Notes: generated from the letters alone by a model not told the origin. Positions 34,182 to 42,812 are shown, counted from the first letter of the stretch. The stretch is 64,000 bases of DNA from WHSW01 sp963842795 (GCA_963842795.1 CAWJHV010000010.1:62001-126000), one strand, 5' to 3'. A program made the numbers and translations.

Positions 34182-34981
34182 CGCAAACGACGCAAGAGCA
34201 GAAGGGGGCGGCGTTCCGGGCCCTGCACGAGGGCGAGGCGTTCGTGATCCCGAACCCCTGGGACGTGGGCTCGGCGAAGGTGCTCGCCGGTCTCGGGTTC
34301 GCGGCCCTGGCGACGACCAGCTCCGGCTTCGCCTACGCGCTCGGGCGCCACGACGGCGGCCCGGGCCTCGACCAGGTGATCGAGCACACGGCGACGCTCG
34401 CGGACGCGACCGACCTGCCGCTCTCGGTCGACCTCGAGAACGGCCACGGCCCCGAGCCCGCGGACGCGGCGACGGCGATCGCCCGGGCGGCCGAGGCGGG
34501 CGCTGTCGGCGGCTCGATCGAGGACTTCGACCCCGCGGAGGGGATCTACGAGCTCGAGCGGGCCGCCGAGCGGATCGCCGCGGCGGTCGTGACCGCGCGC
34601 TCGCTCGGCTTCGATTTCACGCTCACGGCGCGAGCCGAGAACCACATCCGCGGCAACCCCGACCTCGACGACACGATCGCCCGCCTGCAGGCCTACGAGC
34701 GCGCCGGCGCCGACGTCCTCTACGCCCCCGGGCTGCGGACGGCCGAGGAGATCGGCGCGGTGAGCGAGGCGACCACCAGGCCGCTCAACGTGCTCGCCCG
34801 GCCGAAGCTGACGATGGCCGAGATCGCCGCCGCGGGCGGGACGCGCGTGAGCCTGGGCGGCAGCCTCACGTTCGTCGCCGTGGCGGCCATGACCGCGGCG
34901 GCCGAGCGGATCCGCGACCACGGGGACTTCTCGGAGATCGCGGTCAAGCTCCCGGACGACTTCGGCGCCTGGCTCGACTGA
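34178..34981 (+). CDS. PEP mutase/isocitrate lyase superfamily protein
   Basis: TIM-barrel protein of 267 residues. GTG overlaps the oxidase stop (GTGA). Landmarks are FVIPNPWDVGSAKVLAGLGF, LATTSSGFAYALG, LPLSVDLENGHG (metal-binding acids) and GGSIEDFDP. Members include phosphoenolpyruvate mutases, methylisocitrate lyases and oxaloacetate hydrolases; these proteins usually cleave or isomerise C-C or C-P bonds. With the decarboxylase and oxidase it suggests catabolism of a hydroxy or oxo acid. Confidence 0.83.
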   Translation: MTQTTQEQKGAAFRALHEGEAFVIPNPWDVGSAKVLAGLGFAALATTSSGFAYALGRHDGGPGLDQVIEHTATLADATDLPLSVDLENGHGPEPADAATAIARAAEAGAVGGSIEDFDPAEGIYELERAAERIAAAVVTARSLGFDFTLTARAENHIRGNPDLDDTIARLQAYERAGADVLYAPGLRTAEEIGAVSEATTRPLNVLARPKLTMAEIAAAGGTRVSLGGSLTFVAVAAMTAAAERIRDHGDFSEIAVKLPDDFGAWLD

Positions 34982-35032
34982 GGCGCGGGCGTTTCGTGGC
35001 TGGACGCGTCGCCGACTGCGCGACGCAGGCGG

Positions 35033-35288
35033 CCTGGCAGTAAGGGGGTGAAGGGTTGCGCCTTGTGTGACGTTTCGCGCCTCTTCGGTGCGCCTCTGGC
35101 CGCACTGCGGCGTCTTGTGGCCCTCCCCCGCGCCGAGTCGCACGTTTGCCCCCTATAGGGCGGTAAATGTGCGACTCGGCGTCGAAGGCACGCCGCCGCG
35201 CCGATGCCGTAGCGCTCGCGCAACACGCGCGTGCGCGTCAAGGCACCAACGCCGGCGTCGCCACACACCTTCACCTCTTACTGCCAAG
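35033..35288. repeat. MITE-like element with imperfect terminal inverted repeats
   Basis: This occupies most of the 369-base gene-free gap 34982-35350. Left end 35033-35054 (CCTGGCAGTAAGGGGGTGAAGG) and right end 35268-35288 are inverted copies differing by a few bases. A large palindrome lies near the centre. No open frame resembles a transposase. It lies between convergent genes. The rest of the gap (34982-35032 and 35289-35350) shows only the extension of the 28-bp repeat. Confidence 0.6.
35131..35181. other. 51-bp near-perfect palindrome
   Basis: Thirteen bases, CGCCGAGTCGCAC, pair perfectly with GTGCGACTCGGCG 25 bases on. Inside, TTT and CC pair with AAA and GG, with two G-T positions, down to a central CCCTATAGGG palindrome; one base is unpaired. 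The RNA of either strand would fold into one long hairpin. It could be a bidirectional terminator between convergent genes or the core of a mobile palindromic repeat. Confidence 0.9.
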
Positions 35289-35304
35289 CCACGGCCGGCG
35301 TCGC
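35277..35304. repeat. 28-bp interspersed repeat, copy 2
   Basis: Identical to 113-140 except for one base. It straddles the right end of the inverted-repeat element and continues 16 bases beyond it, so the repeated unit is larger than the inverted repeat. Confidence 0.6.
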
Positions 35305-35350
35305 CGCGGACCCCGAGCCAGGCGGGTCCGGCCCCGCGCGACGCGCAATC

Positions 35351-35875
35351 TCACCGCACCGACGACGAGCGCGGGTCGAGGCGCGCCAGCGGCGACTCGA
35401 TGTCGAGCAACAGGCGCTTGCGCTCGAGGCCGCCGGCGTAGCCGGTGAGCTTGCCGCTCGCGCCGATCACCCGGTGGCAGGGGATGACGACGGCGATCGG
35501 GTTCTGGCCGTTCGCGGCGCCGACCGCACGGGCGCTCCCCGGGCTGCCGATCCGCTCGGCGAGCGCGCCGTAGGACTCGGTCTCGCCGTAGGGGATCTCG
35601 CGCAGGGCCTCCCAGACCCGGAGCTGGAACGCCGAGCCGCGCGGGGCGAGCGCGAGCTCGAACTCGCGACGGGCCCCGGTGAAGTACTCCTCGAGCTGCC
35701 GGCACAGCTCGCCAAACGGCTCCTCCGCCGGCTCCCAGGACCCCGGCACCGTCACCGGGTGCCGTCCGTCCTGCATGTAGAGCCCGCTCAGCGCCTCGGC
35801 GTCGCCGACCGCGAGCAGCTCGCCGATCGGCGAGTCGAAGGTCTCGTAGAGCGTGGTCTCGGTGGTCGTGGTCAC
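35351..35875 (-). CDS. ogt: Methylated-DNA--protein-cysteine methyltransferase
   Basis: Suicide repair enzyme that takes O6-alkyl groups from guanine. The 174-residue protein has the acceptor Cys133 in IPCHRVIG, the helix-turn-helix YGALAERIGSPGSARAVGAA and the C-terminal LTGYAGGLERKRLLLDIE. The N-terminal domain is the short Ogt/MGMT type without an Ada regulatory domain. Minus-strand gene just after the aldolase-kinase pair but separated from it by 59 bases. Confidence 0.94.
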   Translation of the reverse strand: MTTTTETTLYETFDSPIGELLAVGDAEALSGLYMQDGRHPVTVPGSWEPAEEPFGELCRQLEEYFTGARREFELALAPRGSAFQLRVWEALREIPYGETESYGALAERIGSPGSARAVGAANGQNPIAVVIPCHRVIGASGKLTGYAGGLERKRLLLDIESPLARLDPRSSSVR

Positions 35876-35934
35876 GTCGGTTCTCCCTTTCGGTCGGTCG
35901 GAGGGTGAAACGGCGCCGCCCCGGCGAACGTGAG

Positions 35935-36879
35935 TCAGCCCCGCGCCGCCGGCGTCCGCTCGGCGAACGCGTCCGCGGCCGCGAGGTCGAAGTCGCCGTG
36001 GTCGGAGCCGAGTCCCCGGGCGACGAGCGCGGCGGCGGCGTTGCCGAGCCGCGCCGCGTCCGCGGGCTCGCGCCCGAGCGAGAGACCGCGCATGAAGCCG
36101 GCGGAGAAGGCGTCGCCGCAGCCGGTCGTGTCGACGACCTCGACCTCGAACGCGGGCACGCGCTCCGCGCCGTCGGCGTCGACGAGCAGCACCCCGTCAC
36201 CGCCGCAGGTGGCGGCGACGCAGCCGGCGCCGCGCCCGATCAGCGCCCGGCAGGCGGCCTCGAGCTCATCCTCGCCGGTGAACGCCCGCACCTGGTCGTC
36301 GTTGGGGAGGAAGTAGTCGAGGTGGGCGAGCGCCGGCCCGATCCATTCGAGCAGGCCGGGCTCGCCCGGGGCGAGCACGTCGGCCGAGGTGACGATCCCG
36401 CGCTCGCGCGCGGCGCGGAGGATCTCCGCCGCCGCGTCGCCGCCCATGAACTCGGGCCCGCCGAGGTGCAGGTGCGTCGCGTCGGCGAGCCGGTCCCAGT
36501 CGACGTCGTCGGGGCCGTAGGTGGCGTTGGCGCCGACGACGTGGAAGGCGGGGCGGCTGCCGTCGGCGCGAATCGGGAGCACGCTGGCCGAGGTCTGGAC
36601 GTCGTCGCGGCGGACGAGCAGCGAGGTGTCGATCCCGCCGCGCTCGAGCAGCCCGAGCAGCATCTCACCGGCCGCGTCGGTGCCGATCGCCCCGGCGCTG
36701 CGCACGCTCGCCCCGAGCTTCGCCAGCGTCAGCGCCGTTCCCCCGGCCGAGCCCGCGGCGGTGATCCTGATCTCCTCGACCAGCTCACCTCCCTGGCCCT
36801 CGGGGATCCGCTCGACCGGCTGCACGAGCACGTCGAGGACGTGCACGCCCATCGCCACGGCACGCATCTCGGCGCTCAT
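35935..36879 (-). CDS. PfkB-family carbohydrate kinase
   Basis: ATP-dependent sugar or nucleoside kinase, 314 residues. N-terminal GQGGELVEEIRITAAGSAGG is PfkB signature 1; the catalytic DTTGCGDAFSAGF carries the base Asp, with Cys in place of the usual Ala. A substrate-lid region (RRDDVQTSASVLPIRADGSR) is present. ATG overlaps the stop of the aldolase gene (ATGA). With that aldolase it probably handles a ketose: the kinase makes the 1-phosphate and the aldolase splits it. Confidence 0.88.
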   Translation of the reverse strand: MSAEMRAVAMGVHVLDVLVQPVERIPEGQGGELVEEIRITAAGSAGGTALTLAKLGASVRSAGAIGTDAAGEMLLGLLERGGIDTSLLVRRDDVQTSASVLPIRADGSRPAFHVVGANATYGPDDVDWDRLADATHLHLGGPEFMGGDAAAEILRAARERGIVTSADVLAPGEPGLLEWIGPALAHLDYFLPNDDQVRAFTGEDELEAACRALIGRGAGCVAATCGGDGVLLVDADGAERVPAFEVEVVDTTGCGDAFSAGFMRGLSLGREPADAARLGNAAAALVARGLGSDHGDFDLAAADAFAERTPAARG

Positions 36880-37535
36880 CCGCCCTCCCCGGCCGGCCGC
36901 GGGGCACCGTAGCCGCGCTCGAGCGCGGCCTCGACCACGGCGGCCCGCTGACCCTCGTCCAGCGTCCGGGGCTCGCCGAGCGCGCGCGCTCGCCAGTAGA
37001 CCGTGCACGCCCACTCGAGCAGCAGGGACGCCTCGATCGCCGCCTCGAGATCGACCCCGTAGACGACCGCCCCGTGGTTTGCCATCAGCGCGGCGGTGCG
37101 CCCCTCGAGCGCCTCGGCGACCGCCTCGGCGAGCTCCGGGGTCCCGAAGGTCTCGTACGGCGCGACCCTGACCGTGCCGCCGAGCAGCAGCATCGAATAG
37201 TGGACGCAGGGGAGCTCGTCCACGACACAGGCGATCGCCGTCGCCATCGGGGCGTGCGTGTGGACGACGGCGCCGGCGTCGAAGCGCTCGTAGAGGCCGA
37301 GGTGCAGGCCGAGCTCGGAGGTCGGCTCGAGCGGCCCCTCGACGGGCTCCCCCGAGCGGTCGACGACCGCCACCTGCTCCGGCTCGAGCTCGGCCAGCCG
37401 CGCGCCGGTGGGCGTGATCGCGACCAGGTCGCCGGCGGCGACGCTGACATTGCCGGCGGTCCCGAGCACGAGCCCCTCGGCGGCCAGTTGCCGCGCCGCG
37501 GCCGCGACCCCGGCGCGCTCGCGGGGGAGGTTCAT
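36876..37535 (-). CDS. Class II aldolase, L-fuculose-1-phosphate aldolase-like
   Basis: Zinc aldolase of 219 residues. Metal ligands lie in VVHTHAPMA and LMANHGAVVYG; the N-terminal GTAGNVSV and ITPTGARLAEL are typical of AraD/FucA proteins, and TSELGLHLGLYE contains the active-site Glu. Start ATG 37535 follows GAGG. TAGAGT about 30 bases upstream is a plausible -10. First gene of a two-gene operon with the PfkB kinase; the sugar is unknown (fuculose, rhamnulose or ribulose types all fit). Confidence 0.86.
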   Translation of the reverse strand: MNLPRERAGVAAAARQLAAEGLVLGTAGNVSVAAGDLVAITPTGARLAELEPEQVAVVDRSGEPVEGPLEPTSELGLHLGLYERFDAGAVVHTHAPMATAIACVVDELPCVHYSMLLLGGTVRVAPYETFGTPELAEAVAEALEGRTAALMANHGAVVYGVDLEAAIEASLLLEWACTVYWRARALGEPRTLDEGQRAAVVEAALERGYGAPRPAGEGG

Positions 37536-37634
37536 CTGCCTCGATCGCGGCCGGCCACGCGCGCACTCTAGTCGCGTCCGTGCCCGGGTCCGCAACCGGC
37601 GGCATCGGCCCGGGTTTGCTGGGAAGATCCCGCG

Positions 37635-39149
37635 ATGGCAGACGAACGCCCCGACACCTCCACGATCTCCCGCCGCCGGTTGCTCGGAACCGCCGGCGCG
37701 GCATCCGCCGGCGCGGTCATCTCGCAGATCCCCGGCGCAGCGGCGGCGGGGCACCGCCCACGGCGCCGGCAGAAGCGGCACGCCGACGTGGCGATCGTCG
37801 GCGCGGGCTTCGCCGGACTCACCGCCGCACGGGAGGTCCGCAGGCAAGGCCATTCGGCGATCGTGCTCGAAGCCCGCGACCGCGTCGGCGGACGAGCGGT
37901 CAACTACAAGCTCGGCGACGGGGTGATCACCGAGCGCGGCGCCACCTTCGCCGGCCCGACCCAGGACCGCATCCTGGCGCTCGCCGAGAAGATGAACGTC
38001 GGCCTGTTCAACACCTACAACACGGGCGACAACCTCTATCTCGCCAACGGGCAGCGCCTCCAATACAGCTCCACCGGCCCGACGGGCACGGCCCCTCCGG
38101 ACCCCGCGGTCCTGCCGGACCTCGCCGGGCTCGTCGTCCGCCTCGACGAGATGTCGAAGGAGGTGCCCGTCGATGCCCCCTGGACAGCGGCGAAGGCCGC
38201 GGAGTGGGACTCCATAACCCTGCAGCAGTTCATCGACCAGAACACGGTCACGCCCCAGTTCCGGGCCCTCGTCCCGGTCGCCCTGCGGCCGATCTTCGGC
38301 GCCGAGGCGCGCCAGCTCTCGCTGCTCTTCGTCCTCTTCTACATCGCCTCGTCGGGCAACGAGGAGAACGTCGGCACGTTCGAGCGCAACTTCAACACCC
38401 AGGACGGAGCGCAGATGTTCCGCTTCGCCGGCGGTTCGCAACGAATCTGCAAACGACTCGCGCGCAAGCTCGGGAACGCGGTGGTGCTCGAGTCGCCGGT
38501 ACGACGAATCGTCCACGGCCGCCACGGCGTCACCGTGCATTCGGATCGGGTCGACGTGAAGGCCAAGCGCGTGATCGTCGCCGTGCCGCCGGTCCTCACC
38601 GGCAAGATCGACTACGAGCCCGGGCTGCCCGACGAGCGGGTCGAGCTCATCGACCACTACCCGCAGGGAACGCTGACCAAGGCGGCCTGCCTCTACGACC
38701 GCCCGTTCTGGCGCGACGACGGGCTCACCGGTCAGGTCTTCTCCGCGGATGGCCCGATCGCGGCGACCTTCGACGATTCGCCCGAGGACGCGAGCAAGGG
38801 AATCGTCTTCGGCTTCATCGGGGGCGACGCCGCCCGCAGCTTCTCGCCGCTGTCCAAGAAGCAGCGGCGCCAGGCCGTGATCGACGACTACGTGAACTTC
38901 TTCGGTCCTCAGGCAGCGAACCCGGTCAAGTACGTCGAATCGGCCTGGAAGGCCGAAACCTGGACCCGGGGCTGCCCGGTGGGGATCCCCGGTATCGGCC
39001 AGATCGCCGCCCGCGGCGAGTCGCTGGTGAAGCCCGTCGGCCGCATCCACTGGGCCGGGACCGAGACCTCGAGCTACTGGGCGGGCTACATGGACGGTGC
39101 CGTGCGCTCGGGCGAGCGCGCCGCCGCCGAGGTGCTCGAGCGGCTGTGA
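37635..39149 (+). CDS. Tat-exported flavin amine oxidase
   Basis: FAD-dependent oxidase of 504 residues, monoamine-oxidase type. A twin-arginine signal (ISRRRLLGTAG, residues 14-24) and cleavage near AAAAG predict folded export. Rossmann FAD site is VAIVGAGFAGLTAAREV, followed by EARDRVGGRA and, at the C-terminus, IHWAGTETSSYWAGYMDGAV. Substrate is unknown (amine, polyamine or carotenoid-like). Its stop overlaps the GTG of the beta-propeller gene (GTGA), so the two products probably work together outside the membrane. Confidence 0.9.
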   Translation: MADERPDTSTISRRRLLGTAGAASAGAVISQIPGAAAAGHRPRRRQKRHADVAIVGAGFAGLTAAREVRRQGHSAIVLEARDRVGGRAVNYKLGDGVITERGATFAGPTQDRILALAEKMNVGLFNTYNTGDNLYLANGQRLQYSSTGPTGTAPPDPAVLPDLAGLVVRLDEMSKEVPVDAPWTAAKAAEWDSITLQQFIDQNTVTPQFRALVPVALRPIFGAEARQLSLLFVLFYIASSGNEENVGTFERNFNTQDGAQMFRFAGGSQRICKRLARKLGNAVVLESPVRRIVHGRHGVTVHSDRVDVKAKRVIVAVPPVLTGKIDYEPGLPDERVELIDHYPQGTLTKAACLYDRPFWRDDGLTGQVFSADGPIAATFDDSPEDASKGIVFGFIGGDAARSFSPLSKKQRRQAVIDDYVNFFGPQAANPVKYVESAWKAETWTRGCPVGIPGIGQIAARGESLVKPVGRIHWAGTETSSYWAGYMDGAVRSGERAAAEVLERL

Positions 39150-40195
39150 CCAAGCGGGGGCGGGCGGTCGCCGCCGGGGCGCTGATCGCGCTCTCGGTGC
39201 TGGCGCCGAGCGCCGGCGCCCAGACGAGGGCGCCTTTCGACACCGAGGTCTTCGCCCTGATCCCGACTCCCGGCTTTCCGGCCCGCGCGTACGTCGCCCC
39301 CAACCACCGCGTCTACGAGGGCACGTACACCAACCCGACCGGCGACTCGGTGCCCTCGCGCGTGTTCGAGTACTCGCGCGCCGGGACCCTGCTGCGCTCG
39401 TGGACGATCTCCGGCCAGGACCTCGCCGCCGAGCACGGGGTCCAGGTGGCGACCAGCGATGCCCGCGGGCGTCTGGTGCTGCTCGACAAGGCGCCCGCGC
39501 GGGTCCTGACCCTCAACCCGCGCACCGGGCGCCAGCGCGTCTACGCCACCTTCCCCGGCGAGGCGCTGCCCAACTACGCCGCCTGGGGCGAGCGGGGGGA
39601 GCTCTACGTCACCGACTACACCCACGCGACGATCTGGCGCGTGCGCCGCGGGGGCGGTGTGGCGCGGGCCTGGCTTCGCGACCCGCGCCTCGACGGGCTC
39701 GAGTTCGGGACTACCGGGATCGTGCTCGGCGCCGATCGCCGGCACCTGCTCGTAACCCAGCAGAGCTCAGCCGGCCTCGGCGACGGCAACCCGACCACCG
39801 GCAAGCTCTACGAGGTCGAGATCGGCGCCGACCGGCGCCCGGGAGCGATCCGCACGGTCTGGGAGAGCGGCCCGCTCGACGGGCCCGACGGGTTCGCCGT
39901 CGCCCGCTCGGGGCGGATCTACATCACCCTGCTCGTCGCCAACCAGATCGCGGTCGTCGCCGCCGACGGCACCGAGATCGGGCGCTTCCCGGCCGGACCC
40001 GGCGGCGAGAACGGCTCGCCTATCCCCTTCGACAACCCCTCCAGCGCGATGTTCGCGGGCCGGAGGCTGCTGGTCGCCAACCAGAGCTTCCTCACCGGCG
40101 ACCCGGCCCACCAGGCGATTCTCGACGTCTGGATCGGCGAGCGCGGTCGCCGGGAGCTGATCCCCGAGTCCGCCGGGCGCCGACGGGCCCGGTAA
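39146..40195 (+). CDS. Secreted beta-propeller (SMP-30/NHL-like) protein
   Basis: Exported protein of 349 residues from GTG 39146. A signal peptide (about 1-25, AGALIALSVLAPSAGA) precedes six or so repeats of about 45 residues with GxLYVTD and GRIYITL signatures (GELYVTDYTHATIWRV; SGRIYITLLVANQIAVV), typical of SMP-30/NHL six-bladed propellers. Not enough motif detail to call a lactonase. It is coupled to the amine oxidase and could bind or hydrolyse the same compound. Confidence 0.75.
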   Translation: MTKRGRAVAAGALIALSVLAPSAGAQTRAPFDTEVFALIPTPGFPARAYVAPNHRVYEGTYTNPTGDSVPSRVFEYSRAGTLLRSWTISGQDLAAEHGVQVATSDARGRLVLLDKAPARVLTLNPRTGRQRVYATFPGEALPNYAAWGERGELYVTDYTHATIWRVRRGGGVARAWLRDPRLDGLEFGTTGIVLGADRRHLLVTQQSSAGLGDGNPTTGKLYEVEIGADRRPGAIRTVWESGPLDGPDGFAVARSGRIYITLLVANQIAVVAADGTEIGRFPAGPGGENGSPIPFDNPSSAMFAGRRLLVANQSFLTGDPAHQAILDVWIGERGRRELIPESAGRRRAR

Positions 40196-40223
40196 GGGCC
40201 GCGCGCCGGGCATCCCCGGGGGC

Positions 40224-40254
40224 GTAAGGGGTCGGCGCCGGAAAGTAAGGGGTC
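40224..40254 (+). repeat. Paired GTAAGGGGTC, REP-like
   Basis: GTAAGGGGTC occurs twice, at 40224-40233 and 40245-40254, separated by GGCGCCGGAAA, 28 bases after the propeller stop. It shares the AGTAAGGGG core with the ends of the inverted-repeat element at 35 kb. It may be a fragment of a REP-type extragenic repeat. Confidence 0.4.
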
Positions 40255-40346
40255 CCGGGGTCGAAGTCGGCCCGAATACCCGATGTGCATGCGGTTTCTC
40301 AGACGTAGCTTGGTGATTGAGGCAAGCGTCAGAAAGGAACCTCACG

Positions 40347-40715
40347 ATGATGGCACTGATCACCAGCATGTCGGAGCAGCGGAGCAGCGAAATGCGCACC
40401 CACGCGGCCGGGAGGCGCCTCGCGAATCGCCTCCGGCGCGGGCGCTCGGGTCGGCCGGCCGACCTGAGCGCTTCGGCGCGCGTGGACATCCGCCGCCTCG
40501 ATACGGCCGGCGCCGACCGTGAGTCGCTCCAGCGCCTCGCCGGGCTTGACTCGGGTGAGGCCCTCGTGGGCGAGTCGCTGGGCGCCGAGCTCGACGGCCA
40601 TTTGATCGCCGCCGTCGCCATCGACGGCACCGCTTCCATCGCCGACCCCTTCGCCCCCAGCGCCGACGTCCGCGCGCTCCTCGAGCTGCGCGCCTCGCAG
40701 CTCCGCGCGGCCTGA
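40347..40715 (+). CDS. Small conserved-looking protein of unknown function
   Basis: 122 residues from ATG 40347 (ATG 40350 also in frame), preceded by AGAAAGGA. A basic Arg-rich N-terminal half (NRLRRGRSGR) leads to LQRLAGLDSGEALVGESLGA, then DGHLIAAVAIDGTASIADPF and a closing helix LLELRASQLRAA. I recall similar short proteins from related actinobacteria, always without assigned function. No membrane helix or metal site. Monocistronic, flanked by intergenic stretches of 151 and 202 bases. Confidence 0.62.
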   Translation: MMALITSMSEQRSSEMRTHAAGRRLANRLRRGRSGRPADLSASARVDIRRLDTAGADRESLQRLAGLDSGEALVGESLGAELDGHLIAAVAIDGTASIADPFAPSADVRALLELRASQLRAA

Positions 40716-40917
40716 CGCGCCGAGCGTCCCGGACTCGCCTCTCATCCACCTGGGTTCGGGACGTTCGGTGCGTCCGAGGGTGTCCGCTGCGAGCGAGCCG
40801 GCAGCGATGACCGGCGGATCGTGGCCCGCGCCTCAGGGGACTGAGCCGGCCGGCCGAGCGCCGGACTCTTAACGTCGCTTGGGGTTGCGTTTAGGCGCGC
40901 GCGCTTGGGTTCCGGGC

Positions 40918-41121
40918 ATGACGGAATCCGATCAGGTCCCCGACCCCCGGCCCCGCAAGGGCGCCGTGATCAAGCGCCGCTGGGCGATCGTCAGCAAGGC
41001 GGGTGGTGGTGCCGCGGTGCTGGCCATCGCCGGCGCGCTGGCGCTCGGCGACCCCAACGACCAGACCGACCCCGGCCAGGAGCCGGGCGGGCCGAGCGCG
41101 CAGATCTCGTCGGAGTCCTGA
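40918..41121 (+). CDS. Small single-pass membrane protein
   Basis: 67 residues: a charged N-terminus with basic KRRWAIVSK, one transmembrane segment (about 25-45, GGGAAVLAIAGALALGD) and an acidic, Pro/Gly-rich tail. Preceded by the 11-mer GCGTTTAGGCG at 40887-40897, also found upstream of the FlgM-like gene. No family recognised. Ends 6 bases before the convergent phoD stop. Confidence 0.5.
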   Translation: MTESDQVPDPRPRKGAVIKRRWAIVSKAGGGAAVLAIAGALALGDPNDQTDPGQEPGGPSAQISSES

Positions 41122-41127
41122 CCCGGC

Positions 41128-42729
41128 TCAGGCGACCCGGTTCAGGGTGCGCGCTCCCGAGGGCACCTCGAAGCTCGCCAGCAGGCTCGGCTGCGCACCG
41201 CGGGTGAGCGCGTCGACGGCGAAGAACTCGCCCGTCAGCTTGCTCTTCGAGACCGTCACCACGCCGTAGCCGCGGCGGTCGAAGTCGGCGTACTTGACGT
41301 GCGGGTCGTTCGCCTCCCGCAGTGTCTGCAGGGTCGGCGAAGGCACGCCCAGGAACTCGGGAATCCCCAGCGAGGTCGCCGACCCGCCGACCAGCTCGAC
41401 CCCGACCGGGGTGCCGTCGATATTCCCCGTGGTCGTCATGTCGCCGGCGAGGAAGGTGTGGATGTCGCCGGTGAGCGCGGTCAGGTTGGTGACGCCCTTG
41501 CTCAGGAAGTGCTCGAGGATCTCGCGCCGCTCGGCCGAGTAGCCGTCCCACTGGTCCTGGCTCACGTGCTGGGTCTTCGGCAGGTCCAGGCTCATCACCA
41601 TCGTCTCCGAGCCCCAGAGCTTCCACTTCGCATCCGACTTGACGACCGCCTTCTTGAACCACTTCTTCTGCTCCGCGCCGAGGTAGGTGCGTCCCGGGTC
41701 CTCGGACGACGGGCACGGCTCGAGGAGCGCGTCGGCGCACGGCTGTGGGTCGCGATACTGGCGCTGGTCGGTGAGGAACAGCTCGGCCAGGCCGCCGATT
41801 CGCATCGAGCCGTAGATCTGGTTCTTCGCTCCCTTCATCTGGAGCCGGGGCATCGCCTCGAAGAAGGCCTTGTAGCCGTTCTTACGCCGCTCGCCGAACG
41901 GGACCCGCCGCGGGTACTCGTTGTTGTTCTCGAGATTGGGATCCGTCGCTGCCGAGTCGGGCTGGTCGCCGGCGTAGTTGTCCTCGACCTCGTGGTCGTC
42001 CCAGACGCCGACGAACGCGTGGGCGGCGTGCATCGCCTGCAGCCCCTCGTCGGTCTGGTAGAGGCGGTACTTGGAGCGGTACTCGGCGAGGCTCTGCACG
42101 TCACCGTCGCCGTTGGCGCCCAGGGTGTCGAGGCGGTCGGAGGGACCGGGGTAGTAGCGGTGCTCGTAGATGTAGTCGCCGAGGCAGATGACGAGGTCGA
42201 CGTCGGCCGCGGCGAGCCCGGCCTGGGCGTTGAAGTAACCGGCCTCCCAGTCCTGGCAGGAGTAGAAGCCGATCCGGATCTTCTGCTTGGAGTCGGGGGG
42301 CGGCAGGGTCCGGAAGCGCCCTGCCCGAGAGCTCTTGTTCTTGGTCTGGAAGCGGTAGAAGTACTCGTGGCCGGGATCGAGCCCGCCGACGTGCTCGTGG
42401 ACGGTGAAGTCGCGGCCGCCCTCGGCGAGCACCTCCTTGCTCTTCACCAGGCGGTTGAAGTGCTTGTCCTTGGCGACCTCGAGCGTCAGCTTCGAGGTCC
42501 GCTCGAGCTCCGAGACGCGGGTCCAGAGCGTGATCCCCTTCGGGGACGGAAAGCCGGCGGCGACGCCGTGGGCGAACTTGCCGTGCTTGGCGACCGGGGC
42601 TCGCAGCCCGCGCGCGATCGCCGCGTAGTTGACCGGCCCGGCGAGGACGAGGCCCGCCCCGGCGCCGCCGATCAGGAACTCACGCCTGCGCAATCCAGCC
42701 CGCGACCGGGTCCCGGTATCGCCCTCCAT
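41128..42729 (-). CDS. phoD: PhoD-family alkaline phosphatase/phosphodiesterase
   Basis: Tat-secreted phosphatase of 533 residues. Twin-arginine signal LRRREFLIGGAG (about 13-24) and AAIARG cleavage region; beta-sandwich N-terminal domain (55-150), then the metallophosphatase domain with FYSCQDWEAGYFNA, LVICLGDYIYE, VWDDHEVEDNYAGD and LTGDIHTFLAGD. These are the PhoD iron/calcium ligands. It probably scavenges phosphate outside the cell. GAGAGGTGAG precedes ATG. Divergent from the WS/DGAT gene. Confidence 0.9.
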   Translation of the reverse strand: MEGDTGTRSRAGLRRREFLIGGAGAGLVLAGPVNYAAIARGLRAPVAKHGKFAHGVAAGFPSPKGITLWTRVSELERTSKLTLEVAKDKHFNRLVKSKEVLAEGGRDFTVHEHVGGLDPGHEYFYRFQTKNKSSRAGRFRTLPPPDSKQKIRIGFYSCQDWEAGYFNAQAGLAAADVDLVICLGDYIYEHRYYPGPSDRLDTLGANGDGDVQSLAEYRSKYRLYQTDEGLQAMHAAHAFVGVWDDHEVEDNYAGDQPDSAATDPNLENNNEYPRRVPFGERRKNGYKAFFEAMPRLQMKGAKNQIYGSMRIGGLAELFLTDQRQYRDPQPCADALLEPCPSSEDPGRTYLGAEQKKWFKKAVVKSDAKWKLWGSETMVMSLDLPKTQHVSQDQWDGYSAERREILEHFLSKGVTNLTALTGDIHTFLAGDMTTTGNIDGTPVGVELVGGSATSLGIPEFLGVPSPTLQTLREANDPHVKYADFDRRGYGVVTVSKSKLTGEFFAVDALTRGAQPSLLASFEVPSGARTLNRVA

Positions 42730-42812
42730 CTGCTCACCTCTCGATCTGGGGAGGCTCGCCTCCCGTGCTCCTTGCCGGTCCCCACCCTACCCGCGGGCCG
42801 CCGGGTCACGAA

